Position numbers and translations under genes: made by a program. From positions 1 through 5,767 of the forward strand of contig DCIP01000205.1 in the NCBI GenBank assembly GCA_002317115.1: 5,767 nt of DNA. Reading direction: 5' to 3'. Shown piece after piece: positions 1-5,767 of this stretch. Source of the DNA: Candidatus Scybalocola fimicaballi. GTDB lineage: Bacteria > Bacteroidota > Bacteroidia > Bacteroidales > Paludibacteraceae. The stretch's first letter is position 1. The number at the start of each line of letters is the position of its first letter. Below the pieces are notes generated by a model. The model did not search any database. It was not told where the DNA came from and saw only the letters and a list, made by a program, of their open reading frames with translations.

Positions 1-140
1 GCATAAACCATCTCGTTTTTCTTAAATCTAAGAATGCCGTAGTTCTGCTTTAGATACACAAGCTGCTCAGGAGTCAATATCTTCCAAATGTCAGATACCT
101 CCTCGATGCTCTTTAGATTGTCATCAATACGTTTTACCAT
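1..140 (-). CDS. Crp/Fnr-family transcriptional regulator, N-terminal fragment
   Basis: Only the first 46 codons are present; the gene runs off the low-coordinate edge. The peptide begins MVKRIDDNLKSIEEV and continues through ILTPEQLVYLKQNYG to RFKKNEMVY. This matches the start of the cyclic-nucleotide-binding (cupin-like) sensor domain of Crp/Fnr regulators: a short helix, an L(T/S)xE(Q/E) helix, then a beta strand of the type 'hxFKKxExhhxxG'. Members of this family are cytoplasmic dimers that bind DNA through a C-terminal winged helix; that half is outside the window, so ligand and targets cannot be judged. The ATG at 138-140 is chosen because the next upstream in-frame ATG is followed after one codon by a stop. 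A good Bacteroides-type -7 element lies 30 nt upstream. The family call is moderately sure given how little is visible; the specific regulator is unknown. Confidence 0.7.
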   Translation of the reverse strand, partial: MVKRIDDNLKSIEEVSDIWKILTPEQLVYLKQNYGILRFKKNEMVY

Positions 141-169
141 CGTCGTCTATTTCATTAGATATAGTAATG

Positions 170-177
170 CAAATATA
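170..177 (-). promoter_or_regulatory. Bacteroides-type -7 promoter element for the Crp/Fnr-like gene
   Basis: On the minus strand this reads TATATTTG followed by C, an exact match to the Bacteroidota housekeeping sigma -7 consensus TAnnTTTG. It sits 29 nt from the ATG at 140, implying a short leader of roughly 20-25 nt. The expected TTTG at about -33 is weak; only T-rich sequence (TTTTAAT) lies near the right distance. The element falls downstream of the preceding unit's terminator, which supports independent transcription of the regulator. Confidence 0.5.
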
Positions 178-296
178 TAGAATTTCTGCTAAATAACATA
201 TTAAAAGAACATATTTTTTACGATTTAGTCGAATTTTGTCGTGGTTTATTACATATTTCTGCGATTTGCTTATTTAAAGTTTCAAAAAGATATAAA

Positions 297-332
297 ATAA
301 GCGGCAATCATATTTCTATGGTTGCCGCTTAT
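297..332 (-). terminator. Rho-independent terminator after the nitroreductase gene
   Basis: On the minus strand the RNA folds as an 11-bp stem (AUAAGCGGCAA with UUGCCGCUUAU), one C-A mismatch, then a further 4 bp (CAUA/UAUG) capped by a GAAA tetraloop. A U-rich tail (UUUAUAUCUUUUUG) follows directly. It lies 16 nt past the nitroreductase stop codon, the normal position for the end of the Dabb-dsbD-nitroreductase unit. No U-run follows it on the plus strand, so it is probably one-directional. Confidence 0.88.
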
Positions 333-348
333 GATTTCGCTTAATATG

Positions 349-1098
349 TTAGTCGCACAAGAACTGTTTTTTCACAAAATCAAAGAATGATTTAGACATT
401 GTTTCGTTGTCTTTCTTTGTGTAGCGGATATCTGTGAATACTTGAGCCAAAGATTTCTTATTGTTTTCTGCGACGAATTTCTTGTTGCTTTCCATCTCGT
501 CTTTGTAACCGAAGATTTTTTTGATATCTTCAGACGAATAATCTTTGTATTCTTCTTCGTGGATCCAGCTTGTCGACGCGATTCTGTCTGTCTTGGCTGG
601 TTCTGATTTTGGATATCCGACGGTGATTGTTGTGATCGGCACAACTCGTTTTGGAAGATTCAATATCTTAGAAATGCTCTCGGCTGTGTATGTTGTGGTG
701 CCAAGATAGCAAATTCCTAAACCTTCGCTCTCGGCCGCAATGGCAAATGTCTGAGCAAGTAGGAGAGTGTCGATTGCAGCTGTAAAAAAACTGAATTCGT
801 TATCGTAACCAGGTTCTGCACCAGATTCTTCACACCATTTTACAAATCTGTTGAAGTCAGCACAAAATGTAATGGCGACGGGGGCATTTGTATAAGTCGG
901 TTGGTTGAAATGAGTAGGAGCTAATGCTTTCTTCTTTTCTGCGTCTCTTGTGATGACGACGCTGTATAGCTGCATATTGCCTGTTGTTGATGCATGACCT
1001 GCTACTTCAAGAAGACGGTTGATCAACTCTTTTGACACTTCCTTGTCGCTGTATTGTCTGACTGTAGCGCGACTTTCCAAAAATGCTAACAAATCCAT
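349..1098 (-). CDS. NfsA/Frp-like NADPH-dependent nitroreductase (flavin reductase)
   Basis: A 249-residue FMN-binding oxidoreductase of the nitroreductase superfamily, probably acting in the cytoplasm as a homodimer and reducing nitroaromatics, quinones or flavins with NAD(P)H. What is seen: the N-terminal SRATVRQY (residues 9-16), whose two Arg fit the FMN-phosphate contacts; an ASTTGNMQLYS segment (36-46) matching the family's 'SSSNxQxxS' FMN loop; and GLGICYLG (126-133) followed by a LNLPKRVVPI helix-strand (147-155), typical of the NfsA/Frp subgroup. The C-terminal extension, with WIHEEEYKDY (178-187) and a late FTDIRYTKKDNE (221-232), is what I know from Bacteroidales members. Length is normal for the subgroup (about 240-250). 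The ATG at 1096-1098 is 15 nt after the dsbD stop, so it should be co-transcribed with dsbD; it is the last gene before the terminator. Physiological substrate is unknown, so no symbol is given. Confidence 0.9.
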   Translation of the reverse strand: MDLLAFLESRATVRQYSDKEVSKELINRLLEVAGHASTTGNMQLYSVVITRDAEKKKALAPTHFNQPTYTNAPVAITFCADFNRFVKWCEESGAEPGYDNEFSFFTAAIDTLLLAQTFAIAAESEGLGICYLGTTTYTAESISKILNLPKRVVPITTITVGYPKSEPAKTDRIASTSWIHEEEYKDYSSEDIKKIFGYKDEMESNKKFVAENNKKSLAQVFTDIRYTKKDNETMSKSFFDFVKKQFLCD

Positions 1099-1113
1099 AT
1101 TTTATATTGTGGC

Positions 1114-3201
1114 TTATTTTGCGTTTTCTTTTGTGATTTTCTTGAAATTTTTCAAACCAATGCGTAGGAAATCGATAAATTCAGATGATTTCTCTGTGAA
1201 TCCCATTGGGTGGTTGATTGGCTTGCCTGTTGGAGTAAGCAAACAGTAGTAAGGCTGGGCATTCGCTCCAAACTTTGACCTCTGCAGATAACTCCATTTC
1301 TCGCCAACTGTTGACAGCTTGATCTCCTTGCCGTTTTCGATGACTTTTTCTACTCGTGGCAATTCTGTTCTGTCGTCGACATATAGAGAGACGAGAATAT
1401 AGTCCTCAGTAAGCAATCCCTTGACACGTGGATCCGACCATACCGATGATTCCATCTTTCTACAGTTGACACATGCGTGACCTGTGAAATCCACCACCAC
1501 TGGCATGCTTTTCATCTCGGCGTACATCATAGCATCGTCGTAATCCTTGAATGTCGCTGAGACTTTGTCGTTATATAGATTGAAATCCTGTGTGTTCAAT
1601 GGCGGCACGAAAGCACTGATTGCTTTCAACGGAGCACCCCATAATCCTGGCAACATGTAGATACACATGCTGAAGCAGAATGTAGACATAAAGAAACGTG
1701 GCACTGTGACGACCTCAACATCGTCGTCGCCAGCAAACTTGATTTTGCCAAGAAGATATAGGCCTGCCATCATGAAGATTACGATCCAGATGACAAGGAA
1801 CACCTCGCGGTCCATGATATGCCATCCGTAGGCAAGGTCTGCCATTGATAGAAATTTCAACGAGAATGCCAACTCAAAGAATCCTAACAACACTTTCACC
1901 GAATTCAACCAACCACCTGAGCGAGGCATATTTTTAAGCCAGCTTGGGAAGAATGCGAATAGTGTGAATGGAATTGCAAGGGCGATGGCGAATCCCAACA
2001 TTCCGATTGTAGGGGCAAGCATGCTGCCGTTTACGGACATGTCTACGAGCAAAGTTCCGATGATCGGACCTGTACATGAGAATGAGACAATCACAAGCGT
2101 GAATGCCATCAAAAGAATAGATAATAATCCTGATGTTTTGTCGACGTGCTGGTCGATTTTAGTGCTCCAAGTCGACGGTAGTGCTAAATCGAAGCCTCCG
2201 AAGAAAGACATGGAAAATAGCACGAGAAGGGCGAATAAAAAGATGTTGAAGATGGCATTCGTAGATAATTGGTTCAATCCGTCAGCTCCACTGATGGCTG
2301 TAATCACAACACCTACCAAAACGTAGATGGCGATGATGGACAGACCATATACGATTGCCGCTTTTTTGCCTTTTTTAGGGTCTTTTCCTCGTTTAAGGAA
2401 GAAGCTTACAGTCATCGGTATGATAGGCCATACACATGGCGTGATGACTGCGATAAATCCACCAAGCAGACAAGTAAGGAATGTCTTTAGAAGAGAGTCT
2501 CTACCTTCGTCTGTCTTTACTTCACCGAAGGATTTCATATCGTCGACTACATTTGCCCATGTGTCGATTCTCTCCTGGTGGTGTTCTGCACTTACAGCGA
2601 CAGCTTTTACTGTGTCGCTGCTATCCTTGACATTTAAATCTTTGATAGCGATAAGTGGGGTAGAGCCATTTGTTTCTGCTGGCGCTTTCTTCTCTACCTT
2701 AACTTCGGCTACTTCTGAGTTATTTTTTTTTTTTGCTACAGCGTTATGCTGCGAAAGATCGAATTCGTAAGTTGTAGGGGGCAAACAATTTTGGTTGTTG
2801 CAAGTCATGTATCTGATCGAACCCATTAGTGTGAAGTTGTCCTTGTCGGCGATCTTCACCTGCTGTTGGAAGGTTGCTTTATTCTCATACCAACCAACAG
2901 TAACGTTAAATGCAGGCTCAAACTGCTCGATGACTTTGCTTCGAGGATTGATGTCAGATACGATTTTTACTCCATCCACATCCGAAAGCATAAAAGATGT
3001 AGGCACGGGACCGTCAGTCACCTCTTTGGTGCTGTACATGTGCCAGCCTTCATCGATAGTTGCTTCGTATGTGATTGTTGCCTTGCCGTCGGCAGAAATC
3101 TTGGACAATTCCACTTTCCATTTTACAGGATCAAGGATTTGAGCGAACGACGGAATGCAAACGAATAAAGCGAATAATAGATATAGAGCTTTATTTCTCA
3201 T
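1114..3201 (-). CDS. dsbD: Thiol:disulfide interchange protein DsbD
   Basis: Inner-membrane electron transporter that takes reducing power from cytoplasmic thioredoxin and delivers it to periplasmic thiol proteins. With the chosen start the protein has 695 residues. Order of parts: signal peptide 1-20 (MRNKALYLLF..., cleavage likely after SFA); periplasmic alpha domain to about 150 with a CNNQNC pair (C134, C139) followed by LPP; a charged low-complexity linker about 151-234; a CcdA-like membrane domain of about eight hydrophobic segments (236-522) with C256 in TPCVWPIIP and C376 in SFSCTGP; and a periplasmic thioredoxin-like gamma domain with C577-VNC-580 in GHACVNCRK and a cis-Pro motif QPYY near 649. 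All six functional cysteines are therefore present. It is longer than E. coli DsbD (565), mainly through the linker. The ATG at 3199-3201 is preferred because the longer frame starts at a TTG inside the upstream gene and would bury the signal peptide. Only 11 nt separate it from the Dabb gene. A 12-A run lies in the linker. Confidence 0.95.
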   Translation of the reverse strand: MRNKALYLLFALFVCIPSFAQILDPVKWKVELSKISADGKATITYEATIDEGWHMYSTKEVTDGPVPTSFMLSDVDGVKIVSDINPRSKVIEQFEPAFNVTVGWYENKATFQQQVKIADKDNFTLMGSIRYMTCNNQNCLPPTTYEFDLSQHNAVAKKKNNSEVAEVKVEKKAPAETNGSTPLIAIKDLNVKDSSDTVKAVAVSAEHHQERIDTWANVVDDMKSFGEVKTDEGRDSLLKTFLTCLLGGFIAVITPCVWPIIPMTVSFFLKRGKDPKKGKKAAIVYGLSIIAIYVLVGVVITAISGADGLNQLSTNAIFNIFLFALLVLFSMSFFGGFDLALPSTWSTKIDQHVDKTSGLLSILLMAFTLVIVSFSCTGPIIGTLLVDMSVNGSMLAPTIGMLGFAIALAIPFTLFAFFPSWLKNMPRSGGWLNSVKVLLGFFELAFSLKFLSMADLAYGWHIMDREVFLVIWIVIFMMAGLYLLGKIKFAGDDDVEVVTVPRFFMSTFCFSMCIYMLPGLWGAPLKAISAFVPPLNTQDFNLYNDKVSATFKDYDDAMMYAEMKSMPVVVDFTGHACVNCRKMESSVWSDPRVKGLLTEDYILVSLYVDDRTELPRVEKVIENGKEIKLSTVGEKWSYLQRSKFGANAQPYYCLLTPTGKPINHPMGFTEKSSEFIDFLRIGLKNFKKITKENAK
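2723..2734 (-). repeat. A12 homopolymer tract inside dsbD
   Basis: Twelve consecutive T on the plus strand, so twelve A in the dsbD coding strand, encode the end of Ala156 through Lys157-Lys159 into Asn160, in the linker between the alpha domain and the first membrane segment. Losing one A gives a stop after I-T-Q-K (about 163 residues). Gaining one A gives TAA directly (about 160 residues). Either slip would leave an exported alpha domain without its membrane partner. Whether slippage really occurs cannot be seen here. Confidence 0.9.
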
Positions 3202-3212
3202 AGGCGTAGTAA

Positions 3213-3515
3213 TTAATATTGGTAGTCGCAGCAAGAACGAGCCTCCAAAATAGGTCTGATGAAATTTTTTGCGACGTCGACATGCAATGGATGCTGAGCG
3301 TACTCTTTTAATCCATCCATATCGTTATGTGTAGTTGTTAACGCGATGTCAAACTGCTCATTTGGGTTGCAGTTGATACCGACTTCTGCAGTAAGAAGGG
3401 TAGGGACTTTCTCTACAAGAGCTGTTAGCTCACTTTTGATTTTCTCACATGTAGTTAGTCTTTCTGATTCTGAGTTGAAAGGCTTGAATTTGAATAGTAC
3501 AATATGTTTTACCAT
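3213..3515 (-). CDS. Dabb-family stress-responsive alpha/beta-barrel protein
   Basis: A complete 100-residue protein that is essentially one Dabb (dimeric alpha-beta barrel) domain. Seen: the N-terminal strand MVKHIVLFKFKP (1-12), the usual 'hhHhVhhkhk' start with His4; a central helix (about 17-36); a strand-loop segment (EVGINCNPNEQFDIALTTT, 44-62); and the family's late signature EYAQHPLHVDVAKNFIRPI (71-89) with HPxH at 75-78, ending in CCDYQY. The fold is known for plant stress-induced proteins and many small bacterial proteins, but most bacterial members have no assigned reaction; a cytoplasmic dimer with a small-ligand pocket is expected. No signal peptide. It is the first gene of the presumed Dabb-dsbD-nitroreductase unit, with a promoter about 26 nt upstream. 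The ATG at 3513-3515 puts the first strand at residue 1, as usual. Biological role here is unknown. Confidence 0.88.
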   Translation of the reverse strand: MVKHIVLFKFKPFNSESERLTTCEKIKSELTALVEKVPTLLTAEVGINCNPNEQFDIALTTTHNDMDGLKEYAQHPLHVDVAKNFIRPILEARSCCDYQY

Positions 3516-3540
3516 TTTATATCACTTTTATCACTTATTA

Positions 3541-3548
3541 CAAAAATA
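3541..3548 (-). promoter_or_regulatory. Bacteroides-type -7 promoter element for the Dabb-dsbD-nitroreductase unit
   Basis: The minus strand reads TATTTTTG, fitting TAnnTTTG, 25 nt before the Dabb ATG. Transcription would start near 3533-3536 and give a leader of about 20 nt. The -33 position falls in a run of T followed by CTTG rather than a clean TTTG, so that half is poor. It is the best candidate between the atp terminator and the first gene of the unit. Confidence 0.5.
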
Positions 3549-3619
3549 TAAAACAGTAACAAGAAAAAAAAATAATTATGACTTTTGTTGATAATTCGTC
3601 CAGATATATATACTCAATA

Positions 3620-3760
3620 TTACATTTTATCCAATGAGTTAGGAATTTTTAGGTAATTATATAAGTTGTTCAAACACGCTTCTTTTTTATAAGCTCGCTC
3701 TCCGAGCTCGCGTTGGAGGAGGGGCAAGGGCGGAACGCCCTTTGCAATCCTCATTAACAT
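3620..3760 (-). CDS. Possible 46-residue small protein, or ORF carried by a repeat element
   Basis: A complete frame from ATG (3758-3760) to TAA (3620-3622), with a TAG codon directly upstream of the ATG. The product begins MLMRIAKGVPPLPLLQREL, continues GERAYKKEACLNNLYNYLK and ends IPNSLDKM. It has no signal peptide, membrane segment or known motif that I can name; it is proline/leucine-rich at the start and basic and aromatic in the second half. The first half is GC-rich and contains two inverted repeats, while the second half is AT-rich like the flanks. It starts about 40 nt downstream of the atp terminator, and no TAnnTTTG promoter is visible between the two, so expression would need readthrough. 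It may be a real small gene, an incidental frame in a dispersed palindromic element, or the tail of a degraded gene. The frame is certain; that it is translated is not. Confidence 0.3.
   Translation of the reverse strand: MLMRIAKGVPPLPLLQRELGERAYKKEACLNNLYNYLKIPNSLDKM
3692..3708. repeat. Short GC-rich inverted repeat (AGCTCG / CGAGCT)
   Basis: Six-base arms AGCTCG and CGAGCT flank a CTCTC spacer. The string AGCTCGC also recurs directly at 3692-3698 and 3705-3711. It lies 7 bp from the larger inverted repeat at 3716-3752, so the pair could form two adjacent hairpins. No U-run follows on either strand, which argues against a terminator. Confidence 0.6.
3716..3752. repeat. GC-rich imperfect palindrome (REP-like hairpin candidate)
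   Basis: The core is GGGCG-GAA-CGCCC (3728-3740). It is extended by GCAA on the left pairing with TTTGC on the right with one bulged base, then, across a small internal loop, by GAGGA (3716-3720) pairing with TCCTC (3748-3752). Either strand would fold into a stable hairpin with a three-base loop. There is no following U-run. The composition contrasts sharply with the AT-rich surroundings. Confidence 0.7.
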
Positions 3761-3800
3761 CTATATTAGAGAATTTTTATTTCTCTTTTAGCATTAAGCA

Positions 3801-3836
3801 ATAAAAAAGAGACTGCCAAATAATTGACAGTCTCTT
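3801..3836 (-). terminator. Rho-independent terminator of the ATP synthase operon
   Basis: On the minus strand a 13-bp stem (AAGAGACUGUCAA with UUGGCAGUCUCUU, one U-G wobble) closes on a UUAU loop and runs straight into a U tract (UUUUAUU). It lies 21 nt past the atpG stop codon. It is among the clearest signals in the window and marks atpG as the last gene of the operon. Confidence 0.93.
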
Positions 3837-3857
3837 GATTTCAAAGAATAGTCTTCT

Positions 3858-4730
3858 TTATTGAGCCAATGCAGCTGCTCCACCAACGATATCAAGCAAC
3901 TCGTTTGTAATTGCCTGCTGACGAGTTTTGTTGTACAAAATCGTAAGCTCGTTGATAAGTTCATTTGCATTATCAGTTGCCACCTGCATAGCGACGACGC
4001 GGGCACCGTGCTCAGACGCGTTTGAGTCGAGTAGGCAAGCGTACATTCTTGTGCGCAATGCCTTAGGCAATAGAGATTCAAGAATCTCAGCCTTACCTGG
4101 CTCAACGATGTAGTCTGCAGTAGACTCGTCGACGTTGTCAGAATTTTTGTCAAGTGCGATTGGCAAGAACACCTCTGTCTGAAGCTTCTGCACTGCAGTG
4201 TTCTTCAAGTGGTGGTAGACTACGATAACTTTATCGAACTCTTTTGCCAAGAACTTGTTCATCAATTCATTTGTGACCTCACTGATTGCATCGAAAGACG
4301 GGTGGTCTGCCATATCGTTGTTTGATTTAACAACTGGCACGCCAAGTTTCTCCGATTGCTCTGTGATCTTCTTTCCGATAGGGTAGACAACAACCTCAGC
4401 ACCACTATTCAATTGCTCTTTGACAACGGCATTCAACTGTTTTGCGACATTTGAATTGTATGCGCCACAAAGGCTTGAATTTGAAGAGAAAGCTACTACA
4501 GCTACTCGTGATACTGGTCTTACCTCTGCAAAAGCCGACTGGAAATCAGTCTCAGTAGCCAAGAAGTTACCTAAAATCTTGTTTAGGCGACTCTGGTACG
4601 GAGTGATAGACTCAATAGCGTATTGAGCTTTTTTTAGCTTCGCTGAAGACACCATCTTCATAGCTCCAGTAATCTTCAATGTTGAGTTTACTGAGCCAAT
4701 TCTCGCTTTTACTTCCTTTAATGATGCCAT
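3858..4730 (-). CDS. atpG: F-type ATP synthase subunit gamma
   Basis: The central rotor shaft of F1, coupling c-ring rotation to conformational change in the alpha3-beta3 head at the cytoplasmic face of the inner membrane. The 290-residue length is normal. The N-terminal helix MASLKEVKARIGSVNSTLKI leading to TGAMKMVSSAKLKKAQ (21-36) is the conserved coiled-coil arm including the 'xxMKMVxxAKLxxAQ' signature. SSLCGAYNSNV (85-95) matches the 'RGLCGxxN' Rossmann-like segment. The C-terminal helix SEHGARVVAMQVATDNANEL (239-258), then YNKTRQQAITNEL (266-278) and IVGGAAAL, is the second shaft helix and family hallmark. The ATG at 4728-4730 gives the canonical N-terminus and lies 11 nt after the atpA stop. 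As in other Bacteroidales, atpG directly follows atpA at the operon end, and a strong terminator follows. Confidence 0.98.
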   Translation of the reverse strand: MASLKEVKARIGSVNSTLKITGAMKMVSSAKLKKAQYAIESITPYQSRLNKILGNFLATETDFQSAFAEVRPVSRVAVVAFSSNSSLCGAYNSNVAKQLNAVVKEQLNSGAEVVVYPIGKKITEQSEKLGVPVVKSNNDMADHPSFDAISEVTNELMNKFLAKEFDKVIVVYHHLKNTAVQKLQTEVFLPIALDKNSDNVDESTADYIVEPGKAEILESLLPKALRTRMYACLLDSNASEHGARVVAMQVATDNANELINELTILYNKTRQQAITNELLDIVGGAAALAQ

Positions 4731-4741
4731 CTCTTACAGAA

Positions 4742-5767
4742 TTAAACAGTTGCTACACTACTTCCTGAATTCACCTTGCTGATTACAACCTCAGCCTCGC
4801 TCTTAAGAATAGCCTTGATATCGTCGTTGATAACTCCCTTCTTTAGCTGATCAAGTACGTCAGCCTTGTGTAGGTGCTCAAGACGCTCGATATAAACCTT
4901 CTCAAACTCGTGAACGTCCTCTTTAGCAAGTGCGTTCAAGATACCCTGAGTACCGCAGTAGATAACAGCGATCTGGTGCTCTACTGGATATGGAGTATAC
5001 TGTGGTTGCTTCAAAAGTTCTGTATTACGAACTCCCTTGTCGATTGTCATCTTAGTTACAGGGTCCATATCACCACCGAACTTAGTAAATGACTCCAACT
5101 CACGGTACTGAGCCTGATCTGTCTTAAGTGTTCCGGCGATAGCCTTCATAGCCTTCACCTGTGCAGAACCACCCACACGAGATACCGAGATACCTACGTT
5201 GATAGCTGGACGGATACCTGCGTTGAACATATTTGTCTCCAAGAAGATCTGACCGTCTGTGATGGAAATTACGTTTGTTGGGATATATGCTGACACGTCA
5301 CCTGCCTGTGTCTCGATGATTGGTAGGGCAGTAAGTGAACCGCCTCCCTTAACCTTACCCTTCAATGATTCAGGTAGGTCGTTCATCTGAGCTGCCACAG
5401 AGTCGTTGTTGATGATCTTAGCGGCACGCTCCAATAGACGTGAGTGCAAGTAGAACACATCACCTGGGTAAGCCTCACGACCTGAAGGACGCTTCAAGAT
5501 CAAAGAGACCTCACGATATGCTACGGCCTGCTTTGACAAGTCATCGTATACTACCAATGCGTGCATACCTCTATCACGGAAGTACTCTCCGATAGCTGCT
5601 GCTGCGAATGGTGCGTAGTACTGCATAGCTGCTGGATCAGAAGCTGTTGCAGATACGATGATAGTGTAGTCCATTGCACCGTTCTCCTTTAGTGTGTTAA
5701 CGATGTTGGCTACTGTACTACCTTTCTGACCTACTGCACAATAGATACAATATACTGGCTTGCCTGC
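4742..5767 (-). CDS. atpA: F-type ATP synthase subunit alpha, 5'-truncated by the window edge
   Basis: The non-catalytic nucleotide-binding subunit of the F1 head. The window holds the last 341 codons; the frame stays open to position 5767, and the ATG at 5674 is internal, not the start. About 185 residues are missing relative to the usual length of about 525, including the beta-barrel domain and the Walker A P-loop. Visible, numbered from the first visible residue: [20 protein letters not shown] (1-20), just after the P-loop; Walker B strand [17 protein letters not shown] (70-86); [20 protein letters not shown] (143-162); [20 protein letters not shown] (169-188); and [16 protein letters not shown] (193-208) with the conserved 'arginine finger' Arg197. 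The segment [20 protein letters not shown] before GGGSLTALP is longer than in E. coli and typical of Bacteroidota. The C-terminal helical domain is complete. It is co-transcribed with atpG. Confidence 0.98.
   Translation of the reverse strand, partial: AGKPVYCIYCAVGQKGSTVANIVNTLKENGAMDYTIIVSATASDPAAMQYYAPFAAAAIGEYFRDRGMHALVVYDDLSKQAVAYREVSLILKRPSGREAYPGDVFYLHSRLLERAAKIINNDSVAAQMNDLPESLKGKVKGGGSLTALPIIETQAGDVSAYIPTNVISITDGQIFLETNMFNAGIRPAINVGISVSRVGGSAQVKAMKAIAGTLKTDQAQYRELESFTKFGGDMDPVTKMTIDKGVRNTELLKQPQYTPYPVEHQIAVIYCGTQGILNALAKEDVHEFEKVYIERLEHLHKADVLDQLKKGVINDDIKAILKSEAEVVISKVNSGSSVATV

Larger units (their letters stand above)
3516..3857. other. 342-bp intergenic region between atpG and the Dabb gene
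   Basis: The longest stretch without a confident gene. From high to low coordinates it contains the atp terminator (3801-3836); a weak AT-rich inverted repeat (AGAGAA/TTCTCT at 3768-3786); a GC-rich island of two inverted repeats (3692-3752, about 65% G+C by my count) inside a possible 46-codon ORF (3620-3760); a very AT-rich segment; and the promoter for the Dabb gene (3541-3548). No tRNA or other RNA gene was recognised. Confidence 0.7.

Noticed and set aside
219..245. Repeated CGAC/TCG motifs before the Crp/Fnr-like gene, as a possible operator
   Set aside because: Symmetry is only three or four bases, and it does not resemble the TGTGA-N6-TCACA or TTGAT-N4-ATCAA family sites.
372..644. 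90-codon minus-strand frame inside the nitroreductase gene
   Set aside because: Alternative frame of a conserved coding sequence; composition is polar and low in complexity and no family is recognisable.
2327..2770. 147-codon plus-strand open frame opposite dsbD
   Set aside because: It is antisense to a clearly conserved coding region (dsbD linker and first membrane segment), has no recognisable domain and no promoter. The same applies to the other plus-strand frames at 1019-1249, 1964-2326, 2269-2490, 2795-3142 and 2866-3168.
3619..3760. ATTACAT at 3619-3625 and ATTAACAT at 3753-3760 as target-site duplications around the GC-rich island
   Set aside because: They differ in length, are AT-rich words expected by chance in this spacer, and no transposase or terminal inverted repeats are present.
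3768..3786. AGAGAA/TTCTCT inverted repeat followed by TTTT on the plus strand, as a possible opposing terminator
   Set aside because: Only six base pairs, mostly A-T, and no plus-strand gene upstream for it to terminate.
3794..4153. 119-codon minus-strand frame overlapping atpG
   Set aside because: It is out of frame within atpG and runs through the atp terminator, so it is a shadow of atpG.

Overview
The window looks like chromosome from a Bacteroidota bacterium, most likely order Bacteroidales. Four things point there. The F1 alpha subunit carries a Bacteroidota-type insertion. The ATP synthase operon ends in atpA-atpG. The promoters fit the Bacteroides -7 consensus TAnnTTTG. Translation starts have AT-rich leaders without clear Shine-Dalgarno sequences. 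Genus cannot be settled from this stretch. Every supported gene is on the minus strand, so transcription runs from high to low coordinates.

Reading in the direction of transcription: positions 5767-3858 hold the end of the F-type ATP synthase operon, a 5'-truncated atpA (alpha subunit) followed 11 nt later by complete atpG (gamma subunit). A strong intrinsic terminator at 3801-3836 closes the operon. A 342-bp gap (3516-3857) follows. Besides the terminator it holds a GC-rich island with two inverted repeats, an overlapping 46-codon open reading frame (3620-3760) and a promoter near 3541.

That promoter appears to drive a compact three-gene unit: a Dabb-domain stress-responsive protein (3213-3515), a DsbD-type transmembrane thiol:disulfide interchange protein (1114-3201) and an NfsA/Frp-like nitroreductase (349-1098). 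The intergenic gaps are 11 and 15 nt. The unit ends at a hairpin terminator (297-332). DsbD passes electrons from cytoplasmic thioredoxin to periplasmic thiols, and the nitroreductase is a cytoplasmic flavoprotein, so the unit reads as a redox or stress module; that shared purpose is inference. A separate promoter near 170 then starts a Crp/Fnr-family regulator, of which only the first 46 codons are in the window.

Most of the window is ordinary core genome. Two items deserve a second look. One is the GC-rich island with its small ORF, in otherwise AT-rich spacer just past the atp terminator. The other is a 12-nt adenine run inside dsbD, where slippage in either direction hits a stop codon within a few codons and would release only the periplasmic domain.
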